From JACKJP01 sp050249695 (GTDB lineage Bacteria > Pseudomonadota > Alphaproteobacteria > Rhizobiales > Tepidamorphaceae): DNA of 64,000 bases. The position numbers and the translations under genes are program-made. Within the stretch, counting starts at the first letter, position 1. The number at the start of each line of letters is the position of its first letter. The notes under the pieces were generated by a model. It ran no database searches. It worked only from the letters and a program-made list of their open reading frames with translations, and was not told the DNA's origin. Of the stretch, positions 53,458-61,381 are shown piece after piece. The DNA lies in assembly GCA_050249695.1 (NCBI GenBank), contig JBFWQA010000001.1, positions 62,001-126,000 of the forward strand, written 5' to 3'.

Positions 53458-54591
53458 GTGTCGCTGAACATCATTCCGGTGGAGGGCCGGGCTGCGCTGA
53501 AGCGCTTCGTCCGGCTGCCCAACCGCCTGTACGAGGGGCAGCGCGGTTTCGTGCCGCATCTGACCATGGAACGCATGGGCCTGCTCGACCCGGCCAAGGC
53601 TCCGTTCTTCAAGCACGGCGAAGCACGGTACTGGATTGCCGAAAGGGACGGCAGGGCGGTCGGCCGGATATCGGCCCAGATCGATCACGCCCAGCCCGCT
53701 GAAGCGTTCGGCAATGCCGGCATGTTCGGATGCCTCGATGCGGCCGACGATGCCGAGGCCGTCGCCGGATTGATCGCGGTTGCCGAGGATTGGCTCAGGT
53801 CGCGGGGCAAGGAAACCGTTTTCGGACCCTGCCTGCTTTCGATGAACGAGGAGACCGGGCTTCTTGTCGACAGTTTCGACCGCCGTCCCATGATCATGGT
53901 CCCTTGGCATCCACCCTATCTGGAACGGCATTTGCTGGCCTCCGGCTACGCGTCCGTCCGCGACCTCCATTTCTGGGAACTGCCGCACAAGAAGCTGGAT
54001 GACTACGCCGCCGCCGAACGCATCTCCGGCTTCGCGCGCAAGTCGGGCCTGACGTTGCGCTCGCTCGATCTGAAGAACATCAGGCGCGACGTGGAGATCA
54101 TGCGCGAGGTCTACAACGATGCCTGGCGCGACAACTGGGGCTTCGTGCCGCTGCAGCCGGAGGATCTCGACGGCATCGCCAGGGATCTGAAGCCGATCAT
54201 CCCGCCCGAAGCCGGCATGATCGTCGAGCGCAAGGGCACGCCCGTCGGGGTGGCGATGGTCATTCCCAACATCGAGGACATGACGGCCGATCTCGGCGGA
54301 GACCCCTCGGTTTCCGGCTGGATAAGGCTCGCCTGGCGCATGTTGCGCAGGCGTTACCGTTCCGGGCGCATCATTCTGCTCGGCGTCGTCCGCGAAAGCC
54401 GCGATACCGTGGAGGGTGCGATGATTACCTCGATGCTGGTTGCCGAACTGACGGCGCGCCGCGCCGTTCAGAACCTGGAACTCGTCGAGGCGGGATGGGT
54501 CCTCGACAACAACCGCCGGCTCGTCAGGATGCTGGAGCAGATCGGCTGCCGGCGCGTCAGGACCGTACGCCTTTTCGACAAGGCGCTCTAA
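53458..54591 (+). CDS. GNAT-fold acyltransferase, candidate lipid N-acyltransferase
   Basis: A 377-aa soluble protein of the GNAT superfamily. The N-terminal RLYEGQRGFVPHL, then LLDPAKAPFFKHGEARYWIA and the GRISAQIDHAQ motif define a long GNAT-like family whose members include, as I recall, the bacterial ceramide synthase of Caulobacter. It starts 15 bp after the PAP2 gene and ends 4 bp into the LptG-like stop. Acylation of an amino lipid is inferred from context; a plain amino-acid or antibiotic acetyltransferase is the alternative. Confidence 0.75.
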   Translation: MSLNIIPVEGRAALKRFVRLPNRLYEGQRGFVPHLTMERMGLLDPAKAPFFKHGEARYWIAERDGRAVGRISAQIDHAQPAEAFGNAGMFGCLDAADDAEAVAGLIAVAEDWLRSRGKETVFGPCLLSMNEETGLLVDSFDRRPMIMVPWHPPYLERHLLASGYASVRDLHFWELPHKKLDDYAAAERISGFARKSGLTLRSLDLKNIRRDVEIMREVYNDAWRDNWGFVPLQPEDLDGIARDLKPIIPPEAGMIVERKGTPVGVAMVIPNIEDMTADLGGDPSVSGWIRLAWRMLRRRYRSGRIILLGVVRESRDTVEGAMITSMLVAELTARRAVQNLELVEAGWVLDNNRRLVRMLEQIGCRRVRTVRLFDKAL

Positions 54592-55793
54592 ACGGAGCCA
54601 TTCCGTAGAAGACCGCTGGCCGACAAGGCATTTTTCACCCGCAGGTGCTGGCGCAGCACGTAGCCGCCGCTGAGGACGATCAGCGCAACCGGCAGCAGCC
54701 ATTGCGCAAGGATGGTTTGCATGTAGCCGTACTCGCCGAGCGTGGAGAACGCGTTGGTCAGGACATGCACGGCATAGCCCGCGCCGGCGATTTTCAACGC
54801 GGCCGCGAAATTTGTTCCCGGCCCCAGCAGCGCAAGTCCGAGACACGCGCTCATCAACGATAGGCCGATTATATAGGCGATCGCCGCCAGGCGGGCCTGA
54901 TAGGCGTTCTCATAGCGGAATTGTTCCGGCACCCCTGACGGAGCGCGCGCCAGATGCCGCAATGACGGCTGCTCGACGAACTGCGCGCCGATGCCGAAAT
55001 TGTCCAGCCAGACCGGATCGAGCGCGAGCCTGACTTCGGAATCGGCAAAAGCCGACTCCCGCATGCCCTGCGGCGCGTTGGCCGGGTCCGCTTGCGGTGC
55101 CTGCCACCACGAACCCGTTTCGAAATGCCAGACGCCCGGTCGTTCCGTCGGATACGCCTTTTCGGCGCTGACGGTGATGTCGAGGCGGCCGTCCGCATCG
55201 AGCCCGTACACGATCGGCCCGCGGAGTTCGGGAGGAGCGTTGAACTGGATGCGGGTGTGAACGAAGGCATCGTCCAGCGCGATCCAGACAAATCCGGTGC
55301 CCGACCCCTTGTTGGAGCCGGGACCGAAATAGCGGAAATCCGCTTCCGCCTGCGCCTGCACCGACGCCGGCCGTATCCAGGCGAGCGAGGCATATTGGCT
55401 CGCGCCGACCAGCAGGCCGACCAGCAGTGCCGGAAACAGCGAGAGGATGGGCCTTCTGCCGCTGTTGGCGATCATGATGCGCTCTTGCGAGGAGGCGAGA
55501 GCGAACTCGGCCCAGATAATGCCGATCACCGTCGCGATCGGGATCACCGAAGGCATGATGTAGGCAAGCCTCAGCCCCACGTAATATGCAATCCGCGCGC
55601 CCCCCTCCAGGCCCGATCCGGCGGTGTAGTCGGACATGACCCATGAGAGGTAGATCATCAGATCGAGGGCCAGGACGACCGTTGCGATGGCCGCCGCGGC
55701 GACACCTATCCGCTGCAGGTAAAGCAGCAGGACGTACCGGCATTCACGGCCCAGCAGCATGAACGGCTGCCTGCGGGGCGAGGCGGCGGGCAA
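54588..55793 (-). CDS. LptG/LptF-like permease A of a second Lpt-type exporter
   Basis: A 401-aa protein with three N-terminal and three C-terminal membrane segments around a ~180-aa periplasmic beta-jellyroll, the layout of LptF/LptG. Start choice: TTG 55793 has GGAGGG with ideal spacing, ATG 55760 and ATG 55853 are alternatives. The helices end with GYVLRQHLRVKN. It overlaps the GNAT stop by 4 bp on the opposite strand. The genes lptD-surA-pdxA, which usually flank housekeeping lptFG in alphaproteobacteria, are not here, so I take it as a paralogue. Confidence 0.82.
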   Translation of the reverse strand: MPAASPRRQPFMLLGRECRYVLLLYLQRIGVAAAAIATVVLALDLMIYLSWVMSDYTAGSGLEGGARIAYYVGLRLAYIMPSVIPIATVIGIIWAEFALASSQERIMIANSGRRPILSLFPALLVGLLVGASQYASLAWIRPASVQAQAEADFRYFGPGSNKGSGTGFVWIALDDAFVHTRIQFNAPPELRGPIVYGLDADGRLDITVSAEKAYPTERPGVWHFETGSWWQAPQADPANAPQGMRESAFADSEVRLALDPVWLDNFGIGAQFVEQPSLRHLARAPSGVPEQFRYENAYQARLAAIAYIIGLSLMSACLGLALLGPGTNFAAALKIAGAGYAVHVLTNAFSTLGEYGYMQTILAQWLLPVALIVLSGGYVLRQHLRVKNALSASGLLRNGSV

Positions 55794-55822
55794 CGTTGCC
55801 CTCCGATTGAGTCGGGGGCCCT

Positions 55823-57049
55823 TCAAAGCCGCAGCCTTTCCGGTCTGACGCATCCGTTCTGTTCGCGATGAACGGCATAGATCACGACCAGGAGAGCCGC
55901 AGCCATGAAAGCCAGCAATGGCCAGAATGTCGCCGCCGCGCCCAGCGGCGCGAGTGCCTTGAGCATGTGTCCGCCGAAAAAGCCACCGCAGAGGATGGTG
56001 GCCGTGGCCGCCGGAAGCGCGAACAACAAGGTCGCGGGCCGCGTAAGCGCGCATGCCAGCAAACCCATGAGCGGGGCGATCAGGCACAGGAACGCACGGA
56101 GCAGGCGGCTGGCAAGCTCCGTCAGTTCCGGAGCCGTCCGTTGACCGCCTGCCAGTTCGCTGGTCGTCATCAGCCCCGGTTCATGCGCGCTCCCGATGAA
56201 GGCGGGCAGGTCGCGCGTCGGCAGTTCGCCATAGAGACGGTTGATTTCGACGATGCTCGTGGGCATGGCCGGATGGGCGTTGCGGCAATCGGGACACGGA
56301 TCGATCTCGCCGCGCCGCGCGATCTCCGCCCGGTCGCGCAGTCGCTGGAATTCATGCGCCCGGGCGTTCTCGAAAATGAGGCCGAGCGTTCCGCTCTGTG
56401 CCTGTCCGACAAGCTGGGTGCGGTCCGCGATGACGATCCGGTAGCGCTCGTCATCCAGCCGCTGATGGATGAAGAGACTGCCCGCTTCGCGGTTGGGCGG
56501 GGCGAAGACGGTATAATCTCCGAACTCGTAAAAGCGCCCGGGCGCGATCCTGCCTTCGCGCATCGCCTTGTATTGCAGGTCGAAGCTCAGCCGGCCGAAT
56601 GCCTGCCGGGCCGCGGGTTCAACGAAACCGGTGGCCGCGAGCGAGACAGCAAAGGCGGCAAGACCGATCGTCAGGCAAAGGCCGACCAGCAGGGAGGTGC
56701 TGTAGCCGAATCCGGAATAGATCAGGAATTCGCGCGCCTCGCGGCGTCGCAGCATGACGAAGTAGGTTGCGATGAGGAGCCCTGTCGGCAATGTGATGAA
56801 CAGCACTTCCGGCGCGGCGAGCAACGTCAGCAGAGCCAGATCGCCGACGCCTGCCTGACGCTGCAGCGTCACATGCAGCAGGTTGGTGATCACCTTGTCC
56901 GACAGGTAGATCGCCTCGACCGCGAGGAGCGCCAATACCGTGTAGAGAAAGATATCGCGGCTGATCGCAAGACCGTAACGCAGCGGCAGGCGTTTACGGC
57001 TGTGATGCCCGCTTGAGGCTCTGGACGTCGCGGTGAGTTGGTCAGCCAT
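55823..57049 (-). CDS. LptF/LptG-like permease B of a second Lpt-type exporter
   Basis: A 408-aa LptF/G protein: three membrane segments (about 27-110), jellyroll (about 120-300), three segments (about 315-400). The jellyroll holds an unusual CxxC pair, Cys252 and Cys255 (IDPCPDCRNAHPA), which could form a disulfide or bind metal. The short C-terminal block TSIVEINRLYGELPTRDLPAF is the usual LptF end of the jellyroll. It begins 3 bp after the ATPase stop and 30 bp before permease A, so the three form a unit. Confidence 0.85.
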   Translation of the reverse strand: MADQLTATSRASSGHHSRKRLPLRYGLAISRDIFLYTVLALLAVEAIYLSDKVITNLLHVTLQRQAGVGDLALLTLLAAPEVLFITLPTGLLIATYFVMLRRREAREFLIYSGFGYSTSLLVGLCLTIGLAAFAVSLAATGFVEPAARQAFGRLSFDLQYKAMREGRIAPGRFYEFGDYTVFAPPNREAGSLFIHQRLDDERYRIVIADRTQLVGQAQSGTLGLIFENARAHEFQRLRDRAEIARRGEIDPCPDCRNAHPAMPTSIVEINRLYGELPTRDLPAFIGSAHEPGLMTTSELAGGQRTAPELTELASRLLRAFLCLIAPLMGLLACALTRPATLLFALPAATATILCGGFFGGHMLKALAPLGAAATFWPLLAFMAAALLVVIYAVHREQNGCVRPERLRL

Positions 57050-57052
57050 GGT

Positions 57053-57790
57053 CTACAGCGAAAACCCGGCGCCCAGATACAGATTGCGCACCTTCGGGTG
57101 CGCGACGATCTCGTGCGGCGTGCCTTCCGCGAGCAGGTGGCCGCTGTCGATGACATAGGCGCGGTCGGCCATGCCGAGCGTGTCGATGATGTTGTGGTCG
57201 CTGACGACGATTCCGAGGCCGCGCGTCTTCAGCGTACGGAATATGGCCTGGGCCTGCTGCACGGCGACGGGGTCGACCCCGGCAAATGGTTCGTCGAGCA
57301 GGAGATATTCGGGATTCCCGGCCATCGCACGAGCCAGTTCGCAACGCCGCCGCTGCCCGCCGGAGAGCCTGGTCGCCTTCTGCCTTCTGTGATCGGCCAG
57401 ACCGAATTCCTCCAGCAGCTCATTCAGCCGCCGGTGGCGCACGTCCCGGTCGGCTTCGCAGGCCTCGAGGTAAAGCATGATGTTGTCTTCCACCGACAGG
57501 CCCCGGAAGACCGAGTTGTTCTGGGGCAGATAGCTGATACCCAGTCTGGCGCGCGCGAACAGCGGCAATCCGCTGATATTGGCGCCGTCCAGCGTCACCT
57601 GCCCGGAATCCGGCTGGAGAACACCGGTGATCATGCCGAACAGAGTGGATTTTCCCGCCCCGTTCGCGCCGAGGAGAGCAACGATCTCGCCCCGCGCGAA
57701 GCGGGTCGTGACCCCGGCGACGACGCGCCGGCCGCCAAAGGACTTGTTGAGGTTGGTCGCGCGCAGACCGTGCAGCGAAGGATGTTTCAT
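57053..57790 (-). CDS. LptB-like ABC ATPase
   Basis: A 245-aa ATPase with Walker A GANGAGKSTLFGMI, Q-loop SYLPQNNSVFRGLSVEDNI, signature RLSGGQRRRCELARAM, Walker B LLLDEPFAGVDP and switch histidine SDHNIIDT, all in the LptB style. It should power extraction of a lipid by permeases A and B. ATG 57790 overlaps the flippase stop (ATGA), so translation is coupled. The housekeeping lptB normally sits by lptA/rpoN, which are absent here. Confidence 0.93.
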   Translation of the reverse strand: MKHPSLHGLRATNLNKSFGGRRVVAGVTTRFARGEIVALLGANGAGKSTLFGMITGVLQPDSGQVTLDGANISGLPLFARARLGISYLPQNNSVFRGLSVEDNIMLYLEACEADRDVRHRRLNELLEEFGLADHRRQKATRLSGGQRRRCELARAMAGNPEYLLLDEPFAGVDPVAVQQAQAIFRTLKTRGLGIVVSDHNIIDTLGMADRAYVIDSGHLLAEGTPHEIVAHPKVRNLYLGAGFSL

Positions 57791-58785
57791 CTCGGGCCAG
57801 CTTTGCGGCGGGGGACCAGCATGGGGATGAAATAGCCTGCAAGCAGCGCCGGGACGATGACGCAGGCGTGCTGCAGCAGCCCCGCGGCCAGACCCTGCGC
57901 TGTCGGGATGCCGGCGGCTTCGTAGACCAGATAGACGGTCAGCGGATAGGTGCCGATATTGCCGGGGACCACCGGCAGTGTCGTCGTCACACTCACTGCC
58001 GCGATCGCGAGGATCGCCGCCGCGAGGCTCGGCTCGATTCCGCATGCGATCTGAACGGCGATCGCGCCGGCCACCTCCAGCGCCTTCTTCGCCAGCGCCA
58101 GGACAAGAGCGAGCACCGCGAGCCGGATATCGCGCATGGCGTCCAGACTGGAGGAAATTTTCAACAGGAAACGGGTCAGCCGGGCCAGCATCCCCCGCTC
58201 GGCGGCGGCCGCGCGCCGCACGAGGCGGGGCGGATGAGCCAGCGTCGTCAGCGCGAGCAGCAGCAGGACGATCAATGCGGCCAGGGCGCCGCCCGCGGCG
58301 AGCGCCTCGGGCGGAATGGGTGCGATGGCCAGGGCGACGGCGAGGATGGCGAGCTTCGACAGGCCGACGAAGAGTTGGTCGAGGGCCAGGAACGATCCGG
58401 CGGCGAGCGGCGGAAGACCGGCGCGGTTGGTCAGCAGCGCCAGGGCGGAAACCGTGCCCCCGATGCCCGAGAGAGCGGCCTTCGCCGCCGCGCTGATAGA
58501 AACGATGACCAGCATGCGGGCGAATTCGATGCGCTGGTAGGGCAGGGCGAGCAACTGCCACTGCCAGGTCCAGAGCGGGTAGAGCGCGAGCGTCGCCAGC
58601 ACCGCCAGCGAGAGCCAGAGCGGATCGCAGCCGATCAGCGCCGACCAGAATTCCCGCCACGGGACGAAAGGCAGGGCGGCGATCAGCGCGACCGACAACA
58701 GTACCAGCAGGATGGACTGTACCGGAATGCGGCGCCAGGGGCCGCCTCTGGCGGGCGGGACCGGCGATTGCGTCGTTTGGTTCAT
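57787..58785 (-). CDS. LPG-synthase-type (UPF0104) flippase-like membrane protein
   Basis: A 332-aa membrane protein with about eight helices, including SISAAAKAALSGIGGTVSAL and SVTTTLPVVPGNIGTYPLT, which fit the lysylphosphatidylglycerol synthase TM family (UPF0104). Family members flip or synthesise lipids; without the C-terminal synthase half this one can only be a flippase-like module. ATG 58785 begins MNQTTQ; ATG 58809 is possible. It overlaps lptB-like by 4 bp and leads the exporter operon, suggesting that it flips the substrate that LptBFG-like parts export. Confidence 0.82.
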   Translation of the reverse strand: MNQTTQSPVPPARGGPWRRIPVQSILLVLLSVALIAALPFVPWREFWSALIGCDPLWLSLAVLATLALYPLWTWQWQLLALPYQRIEFARMLVIVSISAAAKAALSGIGGTVSALALLTNRAGLPPLAAGSFLALDQLFVGLSKLAILAVALAIAPIPPEALAAGGALAALIVLLLLALTTLAHPPRLVRRAAAAERGMLARLTRFLLKISSSLDAMRDIRLAVLALVLALAKKALEVAGAIAVQIACGIEPSLAAAILAIAAVSVTTTLPVVPGNIGTYPLTVYLVYEAAGIPTAQGLAAGLLQHACVIVPALLAGYFIPMLVPRRKAGPR

Positions 58786-58808
58786 CGTGCCTGACCGTAT
58801 CATGGGCA

Positions 58809-58828
58809 CTGCGGCTCTCCCGCCGCAG
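58809..58828. repeat. Short hairpin upstream of the flippase operon
   Basis: CTGCGGC (58809-58815) and GCCGCAG (58822-58828) form a perfect 7-bp stem with a 6-nt loop, 24 bp upstream of the flippase ATG, within the 258-bp divergent gap to ino1. Possible leader hairpin. Confidence 0.3.
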
Positions 58829-59043
58829 CACGACGCCGCGCTTCAGCAGGCTCCGCCGTTCCCGGCCGCCGGCCCGATGCCGCCATGACGGCTTTCCTGC
58901 ATGACGCGCACTCGTAGCCGTTTCTTTCCACTCAGACAATCATTTAGCGGTGTCGCCGGCCGGCGCGCGCGGCGCTGGCACAATCGGGCGGAGCCTGTTA
59001 TTTCCTTTCCGGTGTTAGGGGCTATGGCGGAGTTGAGAGCGAA

Positions 59044-60129
59044 GTGGCTGGGAAGATTAGGATCGGCATCGTCGGTTGCGGAAATTGCGCCTGGTCGCTT
59101 GCCCAGGGGATAGCCTACTACGCTGATGAAACGCGGCAGACCCCGCCCGGCCTGATGAATGTCGTTCTCGGTGGTTACCGTATCGGCGATATCGAGATCG
59201 TCTCGGCCTTCGACGTCCACGCCGAAAAAGTGGGGCAGGATGTCTCCGAGGCGCTGAAGGTGGCGCCGAACAACACCTGTGTCTTCGCCGAGCTGCCCGC
59301 CACGGGCGTGAAAGTCTCCCGAGGGCCGACGCTGGATGGAATCGGCCAGTGGCTGAAATCGGAAATTCCGGAATCGGCCGAACCCGTGGTCGATGTCGCG
59401 GCGGTCCTGCGCGAAAGCCGCACTCAGGTGCTCATCAACTACCTGCCGGTCGGGTCCGAAGAGGCGACACGCTTCTACATCGAGGAAGCGCTGAAAGCCG
59501 GCTGTGCCGTCATCAACTGCATTCCCGTCTTCATCGCTTCCGATCCGCAGTGGGCGGGACGCTTCAAGGCCGCCGGCCTGCCGATCATCGGCGATGACAT
59601 CAAGAGCCAGGTCGGCGCGACGATCGTACACCGCGCGCTCGCCCAGTTGCTGCGTTCGCGGGGCGTGCATCTGGACCGTACCTATCAGCTGAATTTCGGC
59701 GGCAATGCGGATTTCCTGAACATGCTCGAACGCGAGCGTCTGCAGTCCAAGAAAATCTCCAAGACGCGCGCCGTCACCAGCCTTGTGGGTCACGACATAC
59801 TGGAGCGCGACATCCATGTCGGCCCGAGCGACCATGTGCCGTGGCTCGATGACCGCAAATGGGCGCAGATTCGGCTGGAGGGGACCGGTTTCGGCGGTGC
59901 GCCGATCAATATCGAGCTCAAGCTCGAAGTCTGGGATTCGCCGAATTCGGCAGGCGTGGTCATCGATGCGATTCGTTGCGCCCGCATCGGGCTCGACCGC
60001 GGCATCGGCGGCCCGCTCGTCGGTCCGTCTTCCTATTTCATGAAATCGCCTCCGGTCCAGTTCGACGATCATGAGGCCCGTGCCCGCACGGCGGCCTTTG
60101 CAGAAGGAGCTCGCGACGCCGCCGAGTAA
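59044..60129 (+). CDS. ino1: myo-Inositol-3-phosphate synthase
   Basis: A 361-aa NAD-dependent enzyme that turns glucose 6-phosphate into inositol 3-phosphate. The Rossmann start KIRIGIVGCGNCAWSLAQGI, PVGSEEATRFYIEEALKAGC, GDDIKSQVGATIVHRAL and NADFLNMLERERLQSKKISK are signature regions. Length is typical of the bacterial (short) INO1 type. GTG 59044. In Gram-negatives this enzyme is uncommon and usually points to inositol lipids or solutes. The next gene (PgpA) is 32 bp downstream. Confidence 0.95.
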   Translation: MAGKIRIGIVGCGNCAWSLAQGIAYYADETRQTPPGLMNVVLGGYRIGDIEIVSAFDVHAEKVGQDVSEALKVAPNNTCVFAELPATGVKVSRGPTLDGIGQWLKSEIPESAEPVVDVAAVLRESRTQVLINYLPVGSEEATRFYIEEALKAGCAVINCIPVFIASDPQWAGRFKAAGLPIIGDDIKSQVGATIVHRALAQLLRSRGVHLDRTYQLNFGGNADFLNMLERERLQSKKISKTRAVTSLVGHDILERDIHVGPSDHVPWLDDRKWAQIRLEGTGFGGAPINIELKLEVWDSPNSAGVVIDAIRCARIGLDRGIGGPLVGPSSYFMKSPPVQFDDHEARARTAAFAEGARDAAE

Positions 60130-60161
60130 AGGCTTCGGGGCCGCGGCAGGAGACCGCACGA

Positions 60162-60689
60162 ATGGATTCCGATCGGCGTGTACGGAAGGTGCCGAGCCTT
60201 GTCAGCCCCGATGCCAGCCCGGGCCTGACCTTCATGCTCGCCAGTCCCTGGCATCTGATCGCGCTGGGCGCGGGTGCGGGACTGTCTCGCTACGCGCCCG
60301 GAACGCTGGGCTCAATCCTCGGCCTGATATTGGGGCTACTCCTTGCGCAGATGCCCCTCGTGACCGCCGGTCTTGTGCTCGCCGGTCTGCTGGCGGTCGG
60401 CGCCGAGGCGAGCCGCCGGAGCAGCAGCGCCCTCGGCGAGCATGATCACAACGCCATCGTGATCGACGAGGTCTTCGGCATGGCCGCGGTCGCCGCGTTC
60501 GCGCCGGCGGGCTGGATCTGGCTAGTCCTGTCCTTCGCGCTTTTCAGGGTTTGCGATTCCTGCAAGCCTTGGCCGGTCTTTCTCGTAGAGCGTCGCTTCG
60601 TCAGCGGCTTCGGCATTATGGCGGACGATGCGGCGGCCTCCGTCTATGCGCTGGCCGGCGTCTGGGCCCTGCGTTCAGCCCTTTCCTGA
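60162..60689 (+). CDS. pgpA: Phosphatidylglycerophosphatase A-type lipid phosphatase
   Basis: A 175-aa membrane protein with three to four helices. PgpA motifs are APGTLGS near the start of the domain, HDHNAIVIDEVFGM, and FRVCDSCKPWP. PgpA dephosphorylates PGP to PG; in this cluster it could instead remove phosphate from phosphatidylinositol phosphate made by the neighbouring CDP-alcohol transferase. It lies directly downstream of ino1 and overlaps the CDP-alcohol transferase gene at its 3' end by 15 bp. Confidence 0.9.
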   Translation: MDSDRRVRKVPSLVSPDASPGLTFMLASPWHLIALGAGAGLSRYAPGTLGSILGLILGLLLAQMPLVTAGLVLAGLLAVGAEASRRSSSALGEHDHNAIVIDEVFGMAAVAAFAPAGWIWLVLSFALFRVCDSCKPWPVFLVERRFVSGFGIMADDAAASVYALAGVWALRSALS

Positions 60690-61280
60690 ACGGCTTGCCG
60701 CGGATAGCGCGACGACGGCCGCGACACCGCCCAGCACGACATGCGCCGACAGGACGACCAATACGAGGCCGCCGGCGGAGAGCTCGCTCGTCAAACCCGA
60801 TCCGTCGAGCAGAAGCGCCGCGGCCAGCGAAAGCACGCGGTCCTCGCGGCGCATCCACAGTCGCGGCAGTTCGATCCCCAGCGAGAGCGCCCGCGCCCTG
60901 ATGTAGGGGATGGTGTATCCCGTCAGGATCGACAGGGCGGCGATGGCGGCCGCGATGCTGCCGCTGCCGTGGAAGAGGACCAGGCCGATGGGAACCATGC
61001 CGTCGCAGATCCGGTCGATCGTGGAATCGAGCAGGGCGCCGAAACGCGTCGCCTTGCCGTGGTTCCTGGCCAGCGATCCGTCGAGCAGATCGAATGCGCC
61101 GCTTGCCAGCAGGAGGAGTCCGGCGGCGAGGAAGAAGCCCTCCGCCGCCACCCAGCCGGCAGCGATGGCCGGCAGCAGCGAGAAGACGGTCAGCATATTC
61201 GGGCTTATTCCGGCGCGCGCCAGGATATCGCTCGCCCGCGCCAGCAGCCGGTGATACCCGCGCTTGGCCTGCTCCCACAT
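60675..61280 (-). CDS. CDP-alcohol phosphatidyltransferase (candidate PI-phosphate synthase)
   Basis: A 201-aa membrane enzyme with the complete CDP-AP signature D64-x2-DG-x2-AR-x8-G81-x3-D85-x3-D89 in DLLDGSLARNHGKATRFGAL. It transfers a phosphatidyl group from CDP-diacylglycerol to an alcohol. Beside INO1 and PgpA the alcohol may be inositol 3-phosphate, as in mycobacterial PIP synthase; PgsA-like activity is the alternative. ATG 61280. It is divergent from the glycosyltransferase gene with a 101-bp gap. Confidence 0.85.
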   Translation of the reverse strand: MWEQAKRGYHRLLARASDILARAGISPNMLTVFSLLPAIAAGWVAAEGFFLAAGLLLLASGAFDLLDGSLARNHGKATRFGALLDSTIDRICDGMVPIGLVLFHGSGSIAAAIAALSILTGYTIPYIRARALSLGIELPRLWMRREDRVLSLAAALLLDGSGLTSELSAGGLVLVVLSAHVVLGGVAAVVALSAASRSGKG

Positions 61281-61381
61281 GGCGCCGCCCCATTCCCGAA
61301 TCTCTCGCCGTGATCTAGACGCACCACCCCCGTTTGTCCATATTCCCCGCGCCCGACACCTCGATTGAGAGGCGAGAACAC

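Noticed and set aside
54588..57790. Housekeeping LptB/LptF/LptG set for LPS transport
   Set aside because: The usual neighbours (lptA, lptC, lptD, surA, pdxA, rpoN) are missing and the genes sit within a lipid-synthesis cluster; I treat it as a paralogue, to be confirmed from the genome.
57791..58939. N-terminal half of a 628-codon minus-strand frame that ends in the LptB-like ATPase
   Set aside because: The ATPase starts at ATG 57790; the upstream part is the UPF0104 flippase gene read in the wrong frame, not a fusion.
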